Part shown: positions 42,236-52,671 of the stretch, one piece after another | Numbering within the stretch: the first letter of the stretch is position 1 | Layout: the number at the start of each line of letters is the position of its first letter | Source of the DNA: Thalassospira indica | GTDB taxonomy: Bacteria > Pseudomonadota > Alphaproteobacteria > Rhodospirillales > Thalassospiraceae | Direction: 5' to 3' | Length of the DNA stretch: 64,000 bases | Assembly (NCBI RefSeq): GCF_003403095.1 | Contig: NZ_CP031555.1 | Coordinates: forward strand, 186,001-250,000 | Translations under genes and position numbers: made by a program | Notes under the pieces: generated by a model | The model's database searches: none | What the model saw: only the letters and a program-made list of their open reading frames with translations | What the model was told of the DNA's origin: nothing

Positions 42236-44902
42236 TTACAGTTCGACGGCAATTTCCTCGTTCTCGAAGCACTCGATCACATCGCCCGACTGGATATCGT
42301 TATATTTGGCGAACGACATGCCGCATTCATAGCCCTCACGGACTTCCTTGACTTCGTCCTTGAAGCGACGGAGCGTCGAAAGTTCGCCAGAGTGAATGAC
42401 AACGTTGTCGCGCAGCAGGCGGACGCCTGCGCCACGTTTGACGATACCCTCGGTGACCATGCAACCGGCGATCTTGTTGCCGGAAATCGTAAAGACGTCG
42501 CGGATTTCCGCATAGCCCAGGAACTTCTCGCGAACTTCCGGAGACAGCATGCCCGACAGCATCTTTTTGATGTCATCTGCAACATCGTAAATGATCGAAT
42601 AGTAACGAATATCAACGTTGTCACGGCGCGACTGTTCACGGGCCTGCTGGTTTGCACGCACGTTAAAGCCGATGATCAGTGCATTGGATGCACGCGCCAG
42701 CGTGACGTCGGATTCGTTGATACCACCTACGCCGCTATGCAGAACGCGGACCGACACTTCCTCGTTACCAAGTTTCTGCAAGGTGCCGATAAGGGCTTCG
42801 ACAGAACCCTGTACGTCACCCTTGATAACGATCGGCAGTTCTTTGAGGTCACCGCTCTGCGAGAACATGTTCTCAAGCGCGGATTTCTTCATTGCAGCGG
42901 CCTGGGTTTCACGAATACGGCGCTGACGGAAGTCAGAAACTTCACGCGCCTTGGCTTCGTTTTCAACAACCACAAAGTCATCACCGGCAGACGGTACACC
43001 GTTCAGACCGTTCACCTCGACCGGCATACCCGGAATGGCTTCTGCGACACGGTTGCCGTGATCATCGATCAGGGCACGGACACGACCCCATTCCGGACCC
43101 GTGACAAAGATGTCACCGGTACGCAGGGTGCCGCGCTGGACCAGAACGGTCGCAACCGGACCGCGGCCTTTTTCCATACGGGCTTCAACAACAACACCGT
43201 CGGCAACGCGTTCCGGGTTGGCTTTAAGGTCAAGGACCTCAGACTGCAGCAGAATGGCTTCTTCAAGTTCGGTCAGGCCGGTGCGCTGTTTGGCCGAGAC
43301 CTCAACAGCTTGGACGTCACCACCCATTTCCTCGACCACAACTTCGTGCTGAAGAAGTTCGGTTTTCACCTTGCTCGGATTTGCACCCGGCTTGTCGACC
43401 TTGTTGATGGCAACAATCATCGGAACGCCAGCAGCTTTCGCGTGGCTGATTGCCTCGATGGTCTGCGGCATGACCGAATCATCGGCTGCAACAACCAGAA
43501 CTACGATATCGGTAACTTTCGCACCGCGCGAACGCATTTCGGTAAATGCGGCGTGGCCCGGAGTATCAATGAAGGTGATCTTGGCACCGGTTGCCATGGT
43601 GACCTGATAAGCACCGATATGCTGGGTAATACCGCCAGCCTCGCCACCGGCAACATCGGTGGAGCGCAGGGCATCAAGCAACGAGGTTTTACCATGGTCA
43701 ACGTGGCCCATGACGGTCACGACCGGCGGACGGCCAACGAGCTTCGCGTCATTGTCATCTACGCTGACCAGTGACTCTTCAACGTCGGCATCAGATACAC
43801 GTTTGACGTTGTGACCGAATTCTTCGACCACGAGCTGTGCGGTATCCGGATCAAGCGACTGGTTAATCGTTGCCATGACGCCAAGACTCATCAGGGTCTT
43901 GATCACGTCTGCGGCACGTTCAGCCATACGGTTGGCCAGTTCCTGGACAGTAATAACGTCCGGGATTACCACATCACGCACGACTTTTTCCTTCGGTTTC
44001 TGCGGGCCCTGGGCACGCGCTTTGGCTTTGGCTTGCTGGCGTTTGATCGATGCCATGGAACGACGGCGACCACCTTCGTCACCGCTCATTGCATTATTGA
44101 TCGAAAGTTTGCCACGACGACGGCCTTCGTCACCCTTGGTGCGCGCCGCACGGCCGGCTTCTTCTTCGGCACGTTTGCGGGCTGCCACGCGGGCATTTTC
44201 CTCGTCGATTTCCTTGCGGCTTTTGGATTTTCCATCTGCCGGGGCGGAACGACGACGTTCTTCGGGGACAAGCGGCTCTGCCGGTTCGCCTTGAATAACG
44301 GTTTCCTCGGCCTTCGGTTTGGCAGCCGGCTTCGGCTTGGAAGTTTTACCTTTTGCCGTCGAAGCGGCAAGGCGCTGTTCGACTTCTTCCACAGACGGAG
44401 ACTCGTTTTCAGACGCAGCAGGCGCTTCTTCCTGTTTGGCTTCGGCAGCAGCCTTGGCTTCTTCTGCCTTGCGTGCTTCTTCCTCGGCCTTGCGCGCAGC
44501 TTCTTCGCGGGCGCGGATTTCCGCATCCGCCTCGTCCTGCTTGCGGCGCTCTTCAGCAGCCTTCAAAGCAGCCATACGGGCAGCGCGTTCGCTGTCGGTC
44601 AGATTGCCATGATCATCAACCGCCGGACGCGGTTTCGGCTCTTCAACCGGCTCTTTTTTTGCTTCCGGTGCCGGCTTTTCTGCTGCCGGGGACTGTTCTT
44701 CAACGAGATCCTTCTTCACTTCACGGAAGCGACCGGATTCGTTCTTTTCGAATGTACGCTTCTTGCGCACTTCGACGGTCACAGATTTTGACCGTCCATG
44801 CGAGAAGTTTTGACGAACCTGCCCTGCCTCGACCGTCTTGCTCAATTCAAGCTTCGATCTGTTGAGGCTCAGCGGTTTCTTCTCCTGATCGCGATCACTC
44901 AT
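42236..44902 (-). CDS. infB: Translation initiation factor IF-2
   Basis: IF-2 brings formyl-Met-tRNA to the 30S subunit and aids subunit joining. The 888-residue product has an N-terminal IF2-assoc stretch, [20 protein letters not shown], then a long Ala/Glu/Lys-rich charged region (about 45-270), helical in character, followed by the G domain near 395: [43 protein letters not shown]. The C-terminal domains follow to the end. The start is the ATG at 44902 with a GGAAG upstream; an earlier in-frame start adds residues absent from relatives. Confidence 0.97.
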   Translation of the reverse strand: MSDRDQEKKPLSLNRSKLELSKTVEAGQVRQNFSHGRSKSVTVEVRKKRTFEKNESGRFREVKKDLVEEQSPAAEKPAPEAKKEPVEEPKPRPAVDDHGNLTDSERAARMAALKAAEERRKQDEADAEIRAREEAARKAEEEARKAEEAKAAAEAKQEEAPAASENESPSVEEVEQRLAASTAKGKTSKPKPAAKPKAEETVIQGEPAEPLVPEERRRSAPADGKSKSRKEIDEENARVAARKRAEEEAGRAARTKGDEGRRRGKLSINNAMSGDEGGRRRSMASIKRQQAKAKARAQGPQKPKEKVVRDVVIPDVITVQELANRMAERAADVIKTLMSLGVMATINQSLDPDTAQLVVEEFGHNVKRVSDADVEESLVSVDDNDAKLVGRPPVVTVMGHVDHGKTSLLDALRSTDVAGGEAGGITQHIGAYQVTMATGAKITFIDTPGHAAFTEMRSRGAKVTDIVVLVVAADDSVMPQTIEAISHAKAAGVPMIVAINKVDKPGANPSKVKTELLQHEVVVEEMGGDVQAVEVSAKQRTGLTELEEAILLQSEVLDLKANPERVADGVVVEARMEKGRGPVATVLVQRGTLRTGDIFVTGPEWGRVRALIDDHGNRVAEAIPGMPVEVNGLNGVPSAGDDFVVVENEAKAREVSDFRQRRIRETQAAAMKKSALENMFSQSGDLKELPIVIKGDVQGSVEALIGTLQKLGNEEVSVRVLHSGVGGINESDVTLARASNALIIGFNVRANQQAREQSRRDNVDIRYYSIIYDVADDIKKMLSGMLSPEVREKFLGYAEIRDVFTISGNKIAGCMVTEGIVKRGAGVRLLRDNVVIHSGELSTLRRFKDEVKEVREGYECGMSFAKYNDIQSGDVIECFENEEIAVEL

Positions 44903-44982
44903 AATCCGTTCAACTTCCTCATTTCCTGCGGGATCGGGCACATACGCCGACCCTGTCCTGTCCGTCTGGCGCTCGTCTGATC

Positions 44983-45573
44983 TCAGACAGCGCGAAATCC
45001 TTCAAGCCGCTTGCACGAACGCCCCAACCGATTGGCAAGACCTCCTGGCGCAACGGCCACATGTACTGCTTTTTCGCGACCAAAGGCCGCGCCGATTTCA
45101 GCAGCATCCAGAACGGAATAAATCGGCAGATCCCGGGCCTTGGCCTCGATCTTTGATTTTCCGTCTGCGGCACCATCGCGTGCCGCCAATACTAAGGCTG
45201 CGCCCTCGGCAATCTGGGCACGGGCCTTTTCAAATCCTGCAACAGCCTGTCCTGCACGCCGCGCCAGCGACAACAGATCGATGCATTTGCGCGTCAGCAG
45301 CTCTTCGATCCGGTCTGCAAGTGCGGTGTCGACCACGACTTTTTGCCGGGCCGCCCGGGCAAAGGCGTTCTTTGCACAGGCGGTATTTACCACATCCCGC
45401 GACGGGCACAACCATAATCCCCGTCCCGGCAGCCGTTCCTCAAGGTCGGGAACAACCGAACCATCCGGCCCGATCACAACCCTGAGAAGATCTTCCTTGT
45501 GCCGGACTTCGCCGGTGACAATGCACCGGCGTTCCGGAACCTCGGCTACCTTGCCGCCTTTACGATGCGACAT
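44983..45573 (-). CDS. rnpM: RpnM/YlxR-L7Ae fusion RNA-binding protein
   Basis: A 196-residue protein with two RNA-binding domains. Residues 1 to about 95 are the YlxR (RnpM, DUF448) domain: [31 protein letters not shown] and NAFARAARQ. Residues about 100 to 190 form an L7Ae/L30e-type domain: [22 protein letters not shown] and [18 protein letters not shown]. In Firmicutes the two are separate genes; the fusion is common in alphaproteobacteria. It sits between nusA and infB, the conserved place for this family. Confidence 0.92.
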   Translation of the reverse strand: MSHRKGGKVAEVPERRCIVTGEVRHKEDLLRVVIGPDGSVVPDLEERLPGRGLWLCPSRDVVNTACAKNAFARAARQKVVVDTALADRIEELLTRKCIDLLSLARRAGQAVAGFEKARAQIAEGAALVLAARDGAADGKSKIEAKARDLPIYSVLDAAEIGAAFGREKAVHVAVAPGGLANRLGRSCKRLEGFRAV

Positions 45574-45591
45574 GGCATCCTCCGATCGACC

Positions 45592-47148
45592 TTAGGCCTC
45601 TTCGCTTTCCGCCGATTCTTCGGTCTCTTCTTCAAGACCTTCGAACCAGCCAAGCTTGCGACGGGCTTCCATGATCATGTCGTTGGCCTGATCCATGGTA
45701 ATGGAATCGGCATCCCCGACATATTCGATCAGCTCGTCACTGGCGAGATCCGCGAAATCTTCAAGGTTTTTGACGTCGTTTTCACCAAGGCGAACAACAA
45801 CAGCCAGCGACAGACCCGGGAATTCAACCAGATCATCGGCAACCTTAAGCTCTTCGCGACGTTTCTGAAGACGCTCGGCCTCTTCGGCAAGGAAGGTACG
45901 TGCGCGGTTGCGCAGCTCTTCGGCAATTTCTTCTTCGAAACCTTCGATCTCGGCCAGTTCTGCCAGCGGCACGTAACCGACTTCCTCGATCGAGGTGAAG
46001 CCTTCGGCGACGAGGAGATGGGCGATAACTTCGTCAACATCAAGCGCCTTGATGAACATTTCCGCACGCTTGCGTGCTTCTTCCTGACGACGTTCGCTTT
46101 CGTCTTCCTCGGTCAGAATATCGATATCCCAACCGGTCAGCTGGGATGCCAGACGCACATTCTGACCACGACGGCCAATGGCAAGGCTCAGCTGATCGTC
46201 CGGAACGACGACTTCGATACGGTTGGTTTCTTCATCAATCACAACCTTGGTGACTTCGGCCGGGGCCAAAGCATTCACAACAAAGGTCGCCGGGTCTTCC
46301 GACCACTGGATGATGTCGATTTTTTCGCCCTGAAGTTCGGCAACAACGGCCTGGACGCGCGAACCGCGCATACCAACGCAGGCGCCGACCGGGTCGATCG
46401 AGCTGTCCGAAGACAGAACTGAAATTTTCGCGCGCGAACCCGGGTCACGGGCAACCGATTTGATTTCGATGATGCCGTCGTAGATTTCCGGTACTTCCTG
46501 GGCAAACAGTTTTGCCATGAAGGTCGGGTGGGTACGTGACAGGAAGATCTGCGGACCACGCTGTTCACGACGGACATCAAGGATCAGGGCACGTACCCGG
46601 TCACCTTGACGAACCGTCTCACGCGGGATCAGTTCTTCACGGCGCAGGATGGCTTCGGCACGACCGATATCGACAAGAACGTTGCCAAACTCGACACGCT
46701 TGACGACGCCGTTGATAACTTCGTCGGCACGGTCCTTGTATTCCTCGTACTGGCGTTCGCGTTCTGCGTCGCGCACTTTCTGCACGATGACCTGTTTCGC
46801 GGTCTGGGCGGCAATACGACCAAAATCGATCGGCGGCAGCGGATCAATCAGGAATTCACCAAGATTGATGTTCTCGTCACGAATACGTGCCTGTTCGAGC
46901 GACATCTGGGTGAAATCGTTTTCGATTTCATCGGTGACTTCGATGTAACGAGCGAGTTTGATTTCACCGGTTTTGCGGTCGATATGTGCACGAATGTCAT
47001 GCTCGTGACCATATCTGGAACGGCCGGCCTTCTGGATGGCCTGCTCCATAGCACCGAGAACCTCGTCACGATCAATGCCCTTTTCACGGGCAACGGCATC
47101 TGCGACCTGCAAAAGTTCCGGCCGCGGCATTCCCGAAGTTGCTTCCAT
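45592..47148 (-). CDS. nusA: Transcription termination/antitermination factor NusA
   Basis: NusA binds RNA polymerase and modulates pausing, termination and rRNA antitermination. The 518-residue product has an N-terminal polymerase-binding domain, an S1 domain near 135-200 with QGDRVRALILDVRREQRGPQIF, then two KH domains with GACVGMRGSRVQAVVAELQGEKIDII near 240 and LAIGRRGQNVRLASQLTGWDIDI near 310. Two acidic helix-hairpin repeats and a very acidic tail follow. The ATG at 47148 follows TAGAGG at good spacing; a TTG two codons earlier also lies in frame. It follows rimP by 9 bases. Confidence 0.97.
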   Translation of the reverse strand: MEATSGMPRPELLQVADAVAREKGIDRDEVLGAMEQAIQKAGRSRYGHEHDIRAHIDRKTGEIKLARYIEVTDEIENDFTQMSLEQARIRDENINLGEFLIDPLPPIDFGRIAAQTAKQVIVQKVRDAERERQYEEYKDRADEVINGVVKRVEFGNVLVDIGRAEAILRREELIPRETVRQGDRVRALILDVRREQRGPQIFLSRTHPTFMAKLFAQEVPEIYDGIIEIKSVARDPGSRAKISVLSSDSSIDPVGACVGMRGSRVQAVVAELQGEKIDIIQWSEDPATFVVNALAPAEVTKVVIDEETNRIEVVVPDDQLSLAIGRRGQNVRLASQLTGWDIDILTEEDESERRQEEARKRAEMFIKALDVDEVIAHLLVAEGFTSIEEVGYVPLAELAEIEGFEEEIAEELRNRARTFLAEEAERLQKRREELKVADDLVEFPGLSLAVVVRLGENDVKNLEDFADLASDELIEYVGDADSITMDQANDMIMEARRKLGWFEGLEEETEESAESEEA

Positions 47149-47157
47149 ATCCAACCT

Positions 47158-47697
47158 CTATTCTGCGTTATCGTCGTTCCGGCGGTCGCCGGTGACGTGC
47201 GCGATCAATTCATCTGTCAGGACCAATTTCGCTTTTGCGATATCGGCCAACGGCAACAAGACACGTTCGCCATCTACAATCAGGGCGACCGCATTATCTT
47301 CAATCCCATCCAGCACACCGCTGAAACGGCGACGACCATCCTTGGCCATCACCAGTTCGACCTTCGCCTCGAATCCCTTCCACACGTCAAAATGCGCGGC
47401 ACGGGTCAGCGGGCGGTCGATACCCGGGGAACTGACTTCAAGGTGATAGGCACCTGAAATCGGGTCCTCGACATCCATCAGGGCAGAAACCGTACGGCTG
47501 ATTTGGGCGCAATCTTCAACATTGATGCTGCCCTTCGCACCCGGGCGATCTGCCATGATCTGCAGGATGTTATGGTCCTGACCTGTCATCGAAACCCGAA
47601 CCAGCTCAAAGCCCAGCGCGTTGATTGACGGCTCGATAATCTCAACGATTTTCGCCATCAACGGGTCTTTTAACTGTTGTCCAATCAGCTCAGCCAT
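47158..47697 (-). CDS. rimP: Ribosome maturation factor RimP
   Basis: RimP assists 30S subunit maturation. The 179-residue product has the family N-terminal domain, with IIEPSINALGFELVRVSMTGQ near residue 20 and LQIMADRPGAKGSINVEDCA near 45, then YHLEVSSPGIDRPLTRAAHFDVWKG, the most conserved block, near 90. A short Sm-like C-terminal domain follows. The ATG at 47697 was chosen; an upstream start gives a stretch overlapping the leader hairpin and is unlikely. It begins the nusA-infB operon. Confidence 0.95.
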   Translation of the reverse strand: MAELIGQQLKDPLMAKIVEIIEPSINALGFELVRVSMTGQDHNILQIMADRPGAKGSINVEDCAQISRTVSALMDVEDPISGAYHLEVSSPGIDRPLTRAAHFDVWKGFEAKVELVMAKDGRRRFSGVLDGIEDNAVALIVDGERVLLPLADIAKAKLVLTDELIAHVTGDRRNDDNAE

Positions 47698-47715
47698 AAA
47701 GCGATGCCATACCCC

Positions 47716-47752
47716 AAAAAGCACAAAAGAGCGGGCGCAGGGCCCACTCTTT
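47716..47752 (-). promoter_or_regulatory. Hairpin with T-tail just before rimP, rimP-leader candidate
   Basis: On the minus strand AAAGAGTGGGC and GCCCGCTCTTT form an 11-bp stem (one T-G wobble) with a 5-base loop, then TGTGCTTTTT. It lies 20-55 bases before the rimP start, so it is terminator-like inside the likely 5' leader. A rimP-leader attenuator class is known from comparative work; whether this belongs to it was not tested. It could also end the trmB transcript. Confidence 0.6.
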
Positions 47753-48168
47753 GTCAGAATTTACAAAAAGCTTGGCGGCCTTATACAGCCGGTTTACGCA
47801 AAAATCAAGTCAGGATACCGGCTGCCGATGCCATTCAACCTAAGGATTCCGCCCGTGACAGCAAACTGCGGACATGCATCATAGACGACATCAAAACACC
47901 CGCCCCCGATAGCCCGGCGGACACTGTGCGCTACCAACCCGGCAAACGCCTGCACAGCCTGACTTTTGTCTCGTTCGAGGACGTCGGACAAAACATGTTT
48001 GGGGCGCATAGATGCCTCATACACATCCAAACCGTCGGGACGAACATGCTTTGCCTATCTTCATGAAACAGTAAAGTCAGGGTGCCGTGATCAACCCGTC
48101 ATGCCGGAATCGCAGCTCTGCCCTGAACCTGCCGACTCCCGTCAGACAGAATCCAAATCAGGCAAGAA
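47753..48168. other. 416-base intergenic region between rimP leader and trmB
   Basis: This must hold the promoter of the rimP-nusA-infB operon and the end of trmB. A frame of 78 codons (47794-48030, minus) starts with TTG and has no recognisable features. I saw no strong terminator for trmB here and no known RNA. Nothing else is evident. Confidence 0.45.
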
Positions 48169-48888
48169 TCAGGACTGACGTGGCTTGCGGCGGAACCGGA
48201 GATAGTTGCATTTCTTGCCCTGACGCAGCGCCTTTTGCTCATAGCGGGTTTTGACCCAATCGCTTGGCGGCGTGCGCCAATCATCCGGGCCTTCGGCCAG
48301 CCATTCGAAATCCGGATGGTTATGCATGTGCTGCAACGTCCAGGAAATATACTGCATGTCGTCACTGGCAACCCGGAACTCGGCCCCGTCTTTCAGAAGA
48401 CGGGCAAGCAGCGCCAGATTCTTGGGCCCGATAAAGCGGCGCTCGGCGTGGCGCTTCTTAGGCCAGGGATCGGGAAACAGCAAAAAGGCCCGATCAAAAC
48501 AGGCATTAATCAGCTTATAAAGCAGCGGGCGCGAATCATCCGCCACCACGCGCACATTGGTCAGATTCCGCTCATCAAGATGGCGCAGCAGGCTGCCAAC
48601 CCCGTCCATAAACGGCTCCGCACCGATAATCCCCACCGTCGGATTGGCCTCGGCCTGACCGGCCAGATGCTCCCCGCCGCCAAAACCGATTTCAAGCCAC
48701 AGCTGTTCGGGCGTGCCATCGAAATAGCTGTTGGGATCGACCCCGGCTCCCTCCGGATAGGTAATCCCGATCTTTGGCAGCATGGCATCCACAAGAGCCT
48801 TGCGAGAATCCTTAAGCGGACGGCTGCCACGTCGGCCATAGAAATTCGGGCGATCAGGGGTCGGAAGCGGACGGTCTTTGTTGCGCAT
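48169..48888 (-). CDS. trmB: tRNA (guanine-N7-)-methyltransferase
   Basis: TrmB methylates G46 in the variable loop of tRNA with SAM. The 239-residue product has motif LEIGFGGGEHLAGQAEANP near residue 70, then GAEPFMDGVGSLL and LRHLDERNLTNVRVVADDS, and LFPDPWPKKRHAERRFI near 137, the family signature. KTRYEQKALRQGKKCNYLRF near the end is also conserved. It follows metK, which makes its methyl donor, after a terminator. Confidence 0.96.
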   Translation of the reverse strand: MRNKDRPLPTPDRPNFYGRRGSRPLKDSRKALVDAMLPKIGITYPEGAGVDPNSYFDGTPEQLWLEIGFGGGEHLAGQAEANPTVGIIGAEPFMDGVGSLLRHLDERNLTNVRVVADDSRPLLYKLINACFDRAFLLFPDPWPKKRHAERRFIGPKNLALLARLLKDGAEFRVASDDMQYISWTLQHMHNHPDFEWLAEGPDDWRTPPSDWVKTRYEQKALRQGKKCNYLRFRRKPRQS

Positions 48889-48939
48889 GGTCGTTTCTGT
48901 CGATCAGGGTCGGAATTTGTGGATCAGCGGGACTGAAAA

Positions 48940-48974
48940 TCAAAACGGGCGGCCCGAAATGTCCGGGCCGCCCG
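48940..48974 (-). terminator. Terminator of metK
   Basis: CGGGCGGCCCG (48946-48956) and CGGGCCGCCCG (48964-48974) form an 11-bp perfect stem with a 7-base loop; on the minus strand TTTTGATTTT follows. It lies between metK and trmB. Confidence 0.92.
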
Positions 48975-49032
48975 CCTCTTATCACGTCATGCGATTTTGG
49001 CAAATCGCACTTTTTAACGCGCTTTGTGCCAA

Positions 49033-50205
49033 TCAAGCACCAAATGCCGATTTCAGGTCGCTGACCAGATCGGTCCGCTCCCAGGAGAAGCCACCATCTT
49101 CGGTCGGCTGACGGCCAAAGTGACCATAAGCAGAAGACGGCGTGTAGATCGGACGGCACAGCGACAGATGTTCACGAATCCCACGCGGGCTGAGATCCAT
49201 CAGCTGACGCAGAACGTCGCCAAGCTTCAGTTCGTCAACATTGCCGGTATCATGGTTGTTAACGTACAGTGCCAGCGGCTTGGAAACGCCAATCGCATAG
49301 GCGAGCTGAATGGTGCATTTCTCGGCCAGACCAGCCGCAACAACGTTTTTCGCAAGATAACGCGCAGCGTAAGCCGCCGAACGGTCAACCTTGGTCGGAT
49401 CCTTGCCCGAGAACGCACCGCCACCATGCGGGGCCGCACCACCATAGGTATCAACGATGATCTTACGACCGGTAAGGCCGGCATCACCGTCAGGACCACC
49501 AATCACGAAACGACCTGTCGGGTTGATGTAGATTTCATCAGCCGGCGGCATCCAACCTTGCGGAAGGGCTGCTTCGATATAGGGCATAACCAGCTCATGA
49601 ACATCGCGCTGCGAAAGGCCGTCGGCATGCTGGGTTGATACAACAACCGACGTTGCCGCAACCGGCTTGCCAGCAGCATAGCGCAGGGTTACCTGGCTTT
49701 TGGCATCCGGACCGAACTGCGGCACCTTGCCGGAGTGGCGGTCAGCGGCCATGGCGCGCAGGATACGATGCGAAAACTGGATCGGGGCCGGCATCAGTTC
49801 ATCGGTTTCATTACAAGCGTAACCAAACATGATGCCCTGGTCACCAGCGCCAAGGTCTTTTTCACCAGCGGAGTCAACGCCCTGAGCAATATCAACAGAC
49901 TGTTCATGCACGTGGCATTCGATCTCGGCCGTCTTCCAGTGGAAGCCATCCTGCTCGTAACCGATATCACGGATTGCCTGACGGGCCTTTTCGACCATGA
50001 CCTCTTTGGTCACGCTTTCAGGGCCACGAACTTCGCCTGCCAGAACCACACGGTTGGTGGTGGCAAGAGTTTCGACGGCGACGCGCGAATCTTCATCCGC
50101 AGCAAGAAAAGCATCAACGATGGAATCGGAAATGCGGTCACAGACTTTGTCCGGATGACCTTCCGAGACGGATTCACTGGTAAATAGATAATCGGAAAGA
50201 GACAT
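49033..50205 (-). CDS. metK: S-adenosylmethionine synthase MetK
   Basis: MetK joins methionine and ATP to form SAM, the methyl donor of most methylases in this window. The 390-residue product begins [20 protein letters not shown] and contains [16 protein letters not shown] near residue 123, the [22 protein letters not shown] loop near 272 and the KMAT C-terminal block. The ATG at 50205 follows GGAGAAGG at good spacing; an upstream in-frame start adds 26 residues not found in relatives. The leader forms a stable hairpin described separately. Confidence 0.97.
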   Translation of the reverse strand: MSLSDYLFTSESVSEGHPDKVCDRISDSIVDAFLAADEDSRVAVETLATTNRVVLAGEVRGPESVTKEVMVEKARQAIRDIGYEQDGFHWKTAEIECHVHEQSVDIAQGVDSAGEKDLGAGDQGIMFGYACNETDELMPAPIQFSHRILRAMAADRHSGKVPQFGPDAKSQVTLRYAAGKPVAATSVVVSTQHADGLSQRDVHELVMPYIEAALPQGWMPPADEIYINPTGRFVIGGPDGDAGLTGRKIIVDTYGGAAPHGGGAFSGKDPTKVDRSAAYAARYLAKNVVAAGLAEKCTIQLAYAIGVSKPLALYVNNHDTGNVDELKLGDVLRQLMDLSPRGIREHLSLCRPIYTPSSAYGHFGRQPTEDGGFSWERTDLVSDLKSAFGA

Positions 50206-50511
50206 ATAAGACCTTCTCCGGTAATGGGTTTCCAAAACTGGACCGGAGGGCTCCCGATACGAGGCCGTATCGATAGCGCCCACTTAGCCTTTTTTTATGT
50301 GGTGGCAAGCGGTCCAAATCCGTCCACAATGGTCAGTCCGGGTCGAACTGTTTCGTCGGTTGTGCCCGATCGCTATTTGAAGGTCAAGCATCATTGACGC
50401 AAAACCGTAATCCCGATGGCAGTGCATCAGGGGTGGTCGTGCTCAAAAGACAAAGACGTAATTCACGGTCTGTGAAATACGTCTTTTGCCCAAAACCATC
50501 GGTCAAACCGA
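50206..50511 (-). promoter_or_regulatory. metK leader and promoter region with a stem-loop
   Basis: The 306 bases before metK hold a hairpin at 50248-50279: inner stem CGATACG/CGTATCG (50255-50272) with an AGGC/GCCT loop, and an outer GGGC/GCCC stem. In mRNA sense GGAGCCCTCCGG follows it, which can pair with the ribosome site. No known SAM riboswitch class (SAM-I, II, SAM/SAH) was recognised from its bases. The upstream third holds the end of the Xre gene's terminator. Confidence 0.5.
50446..50486 (-). terminator. Terminator of the Xre regulator gene
   Basis: AAAGACGTA (50452-50460) pairs with TACGTCTTT (50478-50486), with an inner TTCAC/GTGAA stem after one mismatch. On the minus strand GTCTTTT follows. 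It lies 26 bases after the regulator's stop. Confidence 0.85.
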
Positions 50512-51006
50512 CTATTTCTGATCGGAATCAGTACCTTGCAATGCACCCATCGATTTGACGAGTTCAAAGATTTTCTTGCGCTGGTTCGGATCGGTAATCC
50601 GGTAGTAGGCACGCACCAGTTCAAGTGTCTCGCGACGGTTCATCGGATCGTTGTCAAACGGGTCCGGACTTTCCGACATTTCCCGACGTTCATGCACCGA
50701 TTTCGACGAAATCTCGTCGGGCATGTCGTCAAAGAAGAATGATACAGGCACTTCAAGAACCCTCGACAAGTCATACAGACGCGATGCACCAACGCGGTTG
50801 GCACCACGCTCATACTTCTGTACTTGCTGGAATGTCAGGCCGATCGCTTCACCAAGCTTCTCCTGGCTCATGCCAAGAAGAGTCCTGCGCAAGCGAACAC
50901 GCGCACCAACGTGAATATCGACAGGATTTGGAGCACCACTTGCGGTCCGGCCACGGCCCCGACCGCGTGTGTTCTTTACCATCTTAGTTTCATCCTTAGG
51001 CGACAT
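50512..51006 (-). CDS. Xre-family regulator (PraR-like)
   Basis: A 164-residue DNA-binding protein. A basic N-terminal stretch rich in Gly-Arg (KNTRGRGRGRTASG) precedes the helix-turn-helix, with RVRLRRTLLGMSQEKLGEAIG, then LTFQQVQKYERGANRVGASRL near residue 55, and VPVSFFFDDMP. The C-terminal part carries ETLELVRAYYRITDPNQRKKIFELVK, a helical dimer or effector region. Alphaproteobacterial PraR proteins, which control surface attachment and quorum genes, share this layout. ATG at 50982 is an alternative start. It sits between lnt and metK, its usual alphaproteobacterial place. Confidence 0.85.
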   Translation of the reverse strand: MSPKDETKMVKNTRGRGRGRTASGAPNPVDIHVGARVRLRRTLLGMSQEKLGEAIGLTFQQVQKYERGANRVGASRLYDLSRVLEVPVSFFFDDMPDEISSKSVHERREMSESPDPFDNDPMNRRETLELVRAYYRITDPNQRKKIFELVKSMGALQGTDSDQK

Positions 51007-51093
51007 TTTATGGCAGTTCCTTCTCTCACTCCGGCCTATCCGTCCTTGTTTTGAGGGACAATTTCTGGACGGTTTGGCAAAATTTTCAGCCGC

Positions 51094-52671
51094 CTAGAGG
51101 GATTTTGCGTTGCGTTTATATCCCATAGCGAGAACGGCAAAGAAGGTAACAATACCGTAAAATAGCAAGTCACGCCACAAATAATATACTGTTGTATGGT
51201 TTTTGTTACTCGAAAGGGGGTGCACCAAGATTCCCCTCTCCCCTAAACCCAACTCTGTGAGCTTGCGCCCGTAGGCATCAAAAGCAACCGATACCCCGGT
51301 ATAGGCTGCCCTTACGAGGGGGCGCCCCTCCTCAATGGTACGAAAACGGGCTGCGGCCATATGTTGATATGGGCCTGCGCTGCGCCCAAACCACCCGTCA
51401 TTGGTGACATTTAAGAGCCAGTCGGGTTGATGATCGTCGTCAATCACCGCTCCGGGGAAAATAACCTCATAACAAATCAGCGGCGAGAAACTCGGCATCC
51501 CGTTGACAGACAAGGTCTGCGGCCCCGGTCCGGCAGAGAAATCCGTCCGGCCCGCTGTCAGTTTCGGGAATGGCAGGATGGATCTGAACGGTACATATTC
51601 ACCAAATGGCACCAGATGAAACTTGTCAAAGCTGGCGACAATATGACCGGTGGCATCGATTACCTGAATGGCGTTCCAGACCTTGTATTCATCCGTGTCA
51701 CGTGGATAGGTCCTTGGTGCCCCGGTAATCAGGATGTCTTCAGGCCCCAACACACCGGCCATTTGCATGCGGGCCTCTGTCTGGGTCTCAACAAAAAAGG
51801 TCGCGGCCGTTTCCGGCCAGATCACGATGCGTTTTTGATCCGGACGCAGGGTTTCCGGTCGGCGCGACATATCAAGCAGCAGCGAGAAATGTTGGTTTTG
51901 CAGTTCGGGCAGCCATTTTTCCCGTTGGGGGATATTGGGCTGAACAATTTGCAAAATCGGCACATCGGCTGGCAACTCTGAAAGGGCAACTTCGGTCTCT
52001 GCGGGCCCAACCATCATCAGGCGCACCGCACCGCCACCCCAAAGGGCCACCGCAATCATGATCCCGCCAAGGGCTGCTATCTTGCCGGATTTTCCGGCAA
52101 CAAAGGTCGCAGGCAAAGTTGCAAAAAGGGCCGTGACGAAAGAAAGGCCATAAACCCCGACAACCGAGGCAAACTGCATCGGTGCCGCATCAATGGCCCA
52201 AACATGGCCCAAAAGGTTCCATGGAAAACCGGTCAGGATATGACCACGCAGATATTCCACCACCACCCAGAAAACGGCCAGCAACACGGCACGCCGGATC
52301 AGGCCATTGCCCAAACGCCAGCTCGCCCAAACGGCAAGCATCGGAAAAATCGCTAATCCGCCGCCAAGCCCCAAAAGGGCAAACGGAATCATCCAGCCAT
52401 AGATTTCGGGCTGCACCAGAAAGGCATGACTGACCCAGTAAAAGCCTGCAGCAAAATGGCCGGTGCCAAACCACCAGCCAGCAGAAAGCGCCCCCTTGTT
52501 GCAGCGGACACCCTCAAGGCTCCAGAGCAAAACCGCAAAGCAGATTGGTAAAACAGGGATGATAAAGAAAGGCGGCAGCGCCAAAACCGCCACCGCGCCG
52601 GACAACAACCACACAAAACGCCTGCGCCAGCCTGAAAGACCGGCAAGTCGGCGCGCCATGGCCTCAATCAT
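51094..52671 (-). CDS. lnt: Apolipoprotein N-acyltransferase
   Basis: Lnt adds the third acyl chain to the N-terminal cysteine of lipoproteins in the inner membrane. The 525-residue product has about seven membrane helices in the first 200 residues, then a nitrilase-like periplasmic domain. The catalytic triad can be seen: Glu in IVIWPETAATFF, Lys in ASFDKFHLVPFGEYVP and Cys in PLICYEVIFPG. One more membrane helix ends it. The start ATG at 52671 follows AGGAAAA; it overlaps the corC end by 8 bases. Confidence 0.94.
   Translation of the reverse strand: MIEAMARRLAGLSGWRRRFVWLLSGAVAVLALPPFFIIPVLPICFAVLLWSLEGVRCNKGALSAGWWFGTGHFAAGFYWVSHAFLVQPEIYGWMIPFALLGLGGGLAIFPMLAVWASWRLGNGLIRRAVLLAVFWVVVEYLRGHILTGFPWNLLGHVWAIDAAPMQFASVVGVYGLSFVTALFATLPATFVAGKSGKIAALGGIMIAVALWGGGAVRLMMVGPAETEVALSELPADVPILQIVQPNIPQREKWLPELQNQHFSLLLDMSRRPETLRPDQKRIVIWPETAATFFVETQTEARMQMAGVLGPEDILITGAPRTYPRDTDEYKVWNAIQVIDATGHIVASFDKFHLVPFGEYVPFRSILPFPKLTAGRTDFSAGPGPQTLSVNGMPSFSPLICYEVIFPGAVIDDDHQPDWLLNVTNDGWFGRSAGPYQHMAAARFRTIEEGRPLVRAAYTGVSVAFDAYGRKLTELGLGERGILVHPLSSNKNHTTVYYLWRDLLFYGIVTFFAVLAMGYKRNAKSL

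Noticed and set aside
42101..43774. A 557-codon frame opposite infB
   Set aside because: Same cause: GC-rich codon bias of the true gene keeps the opposite frame open.
47794..48030. A 78-codon frame before rimP
   Set aside because: Starts with TTG, no ribosome site, no recognisable features.
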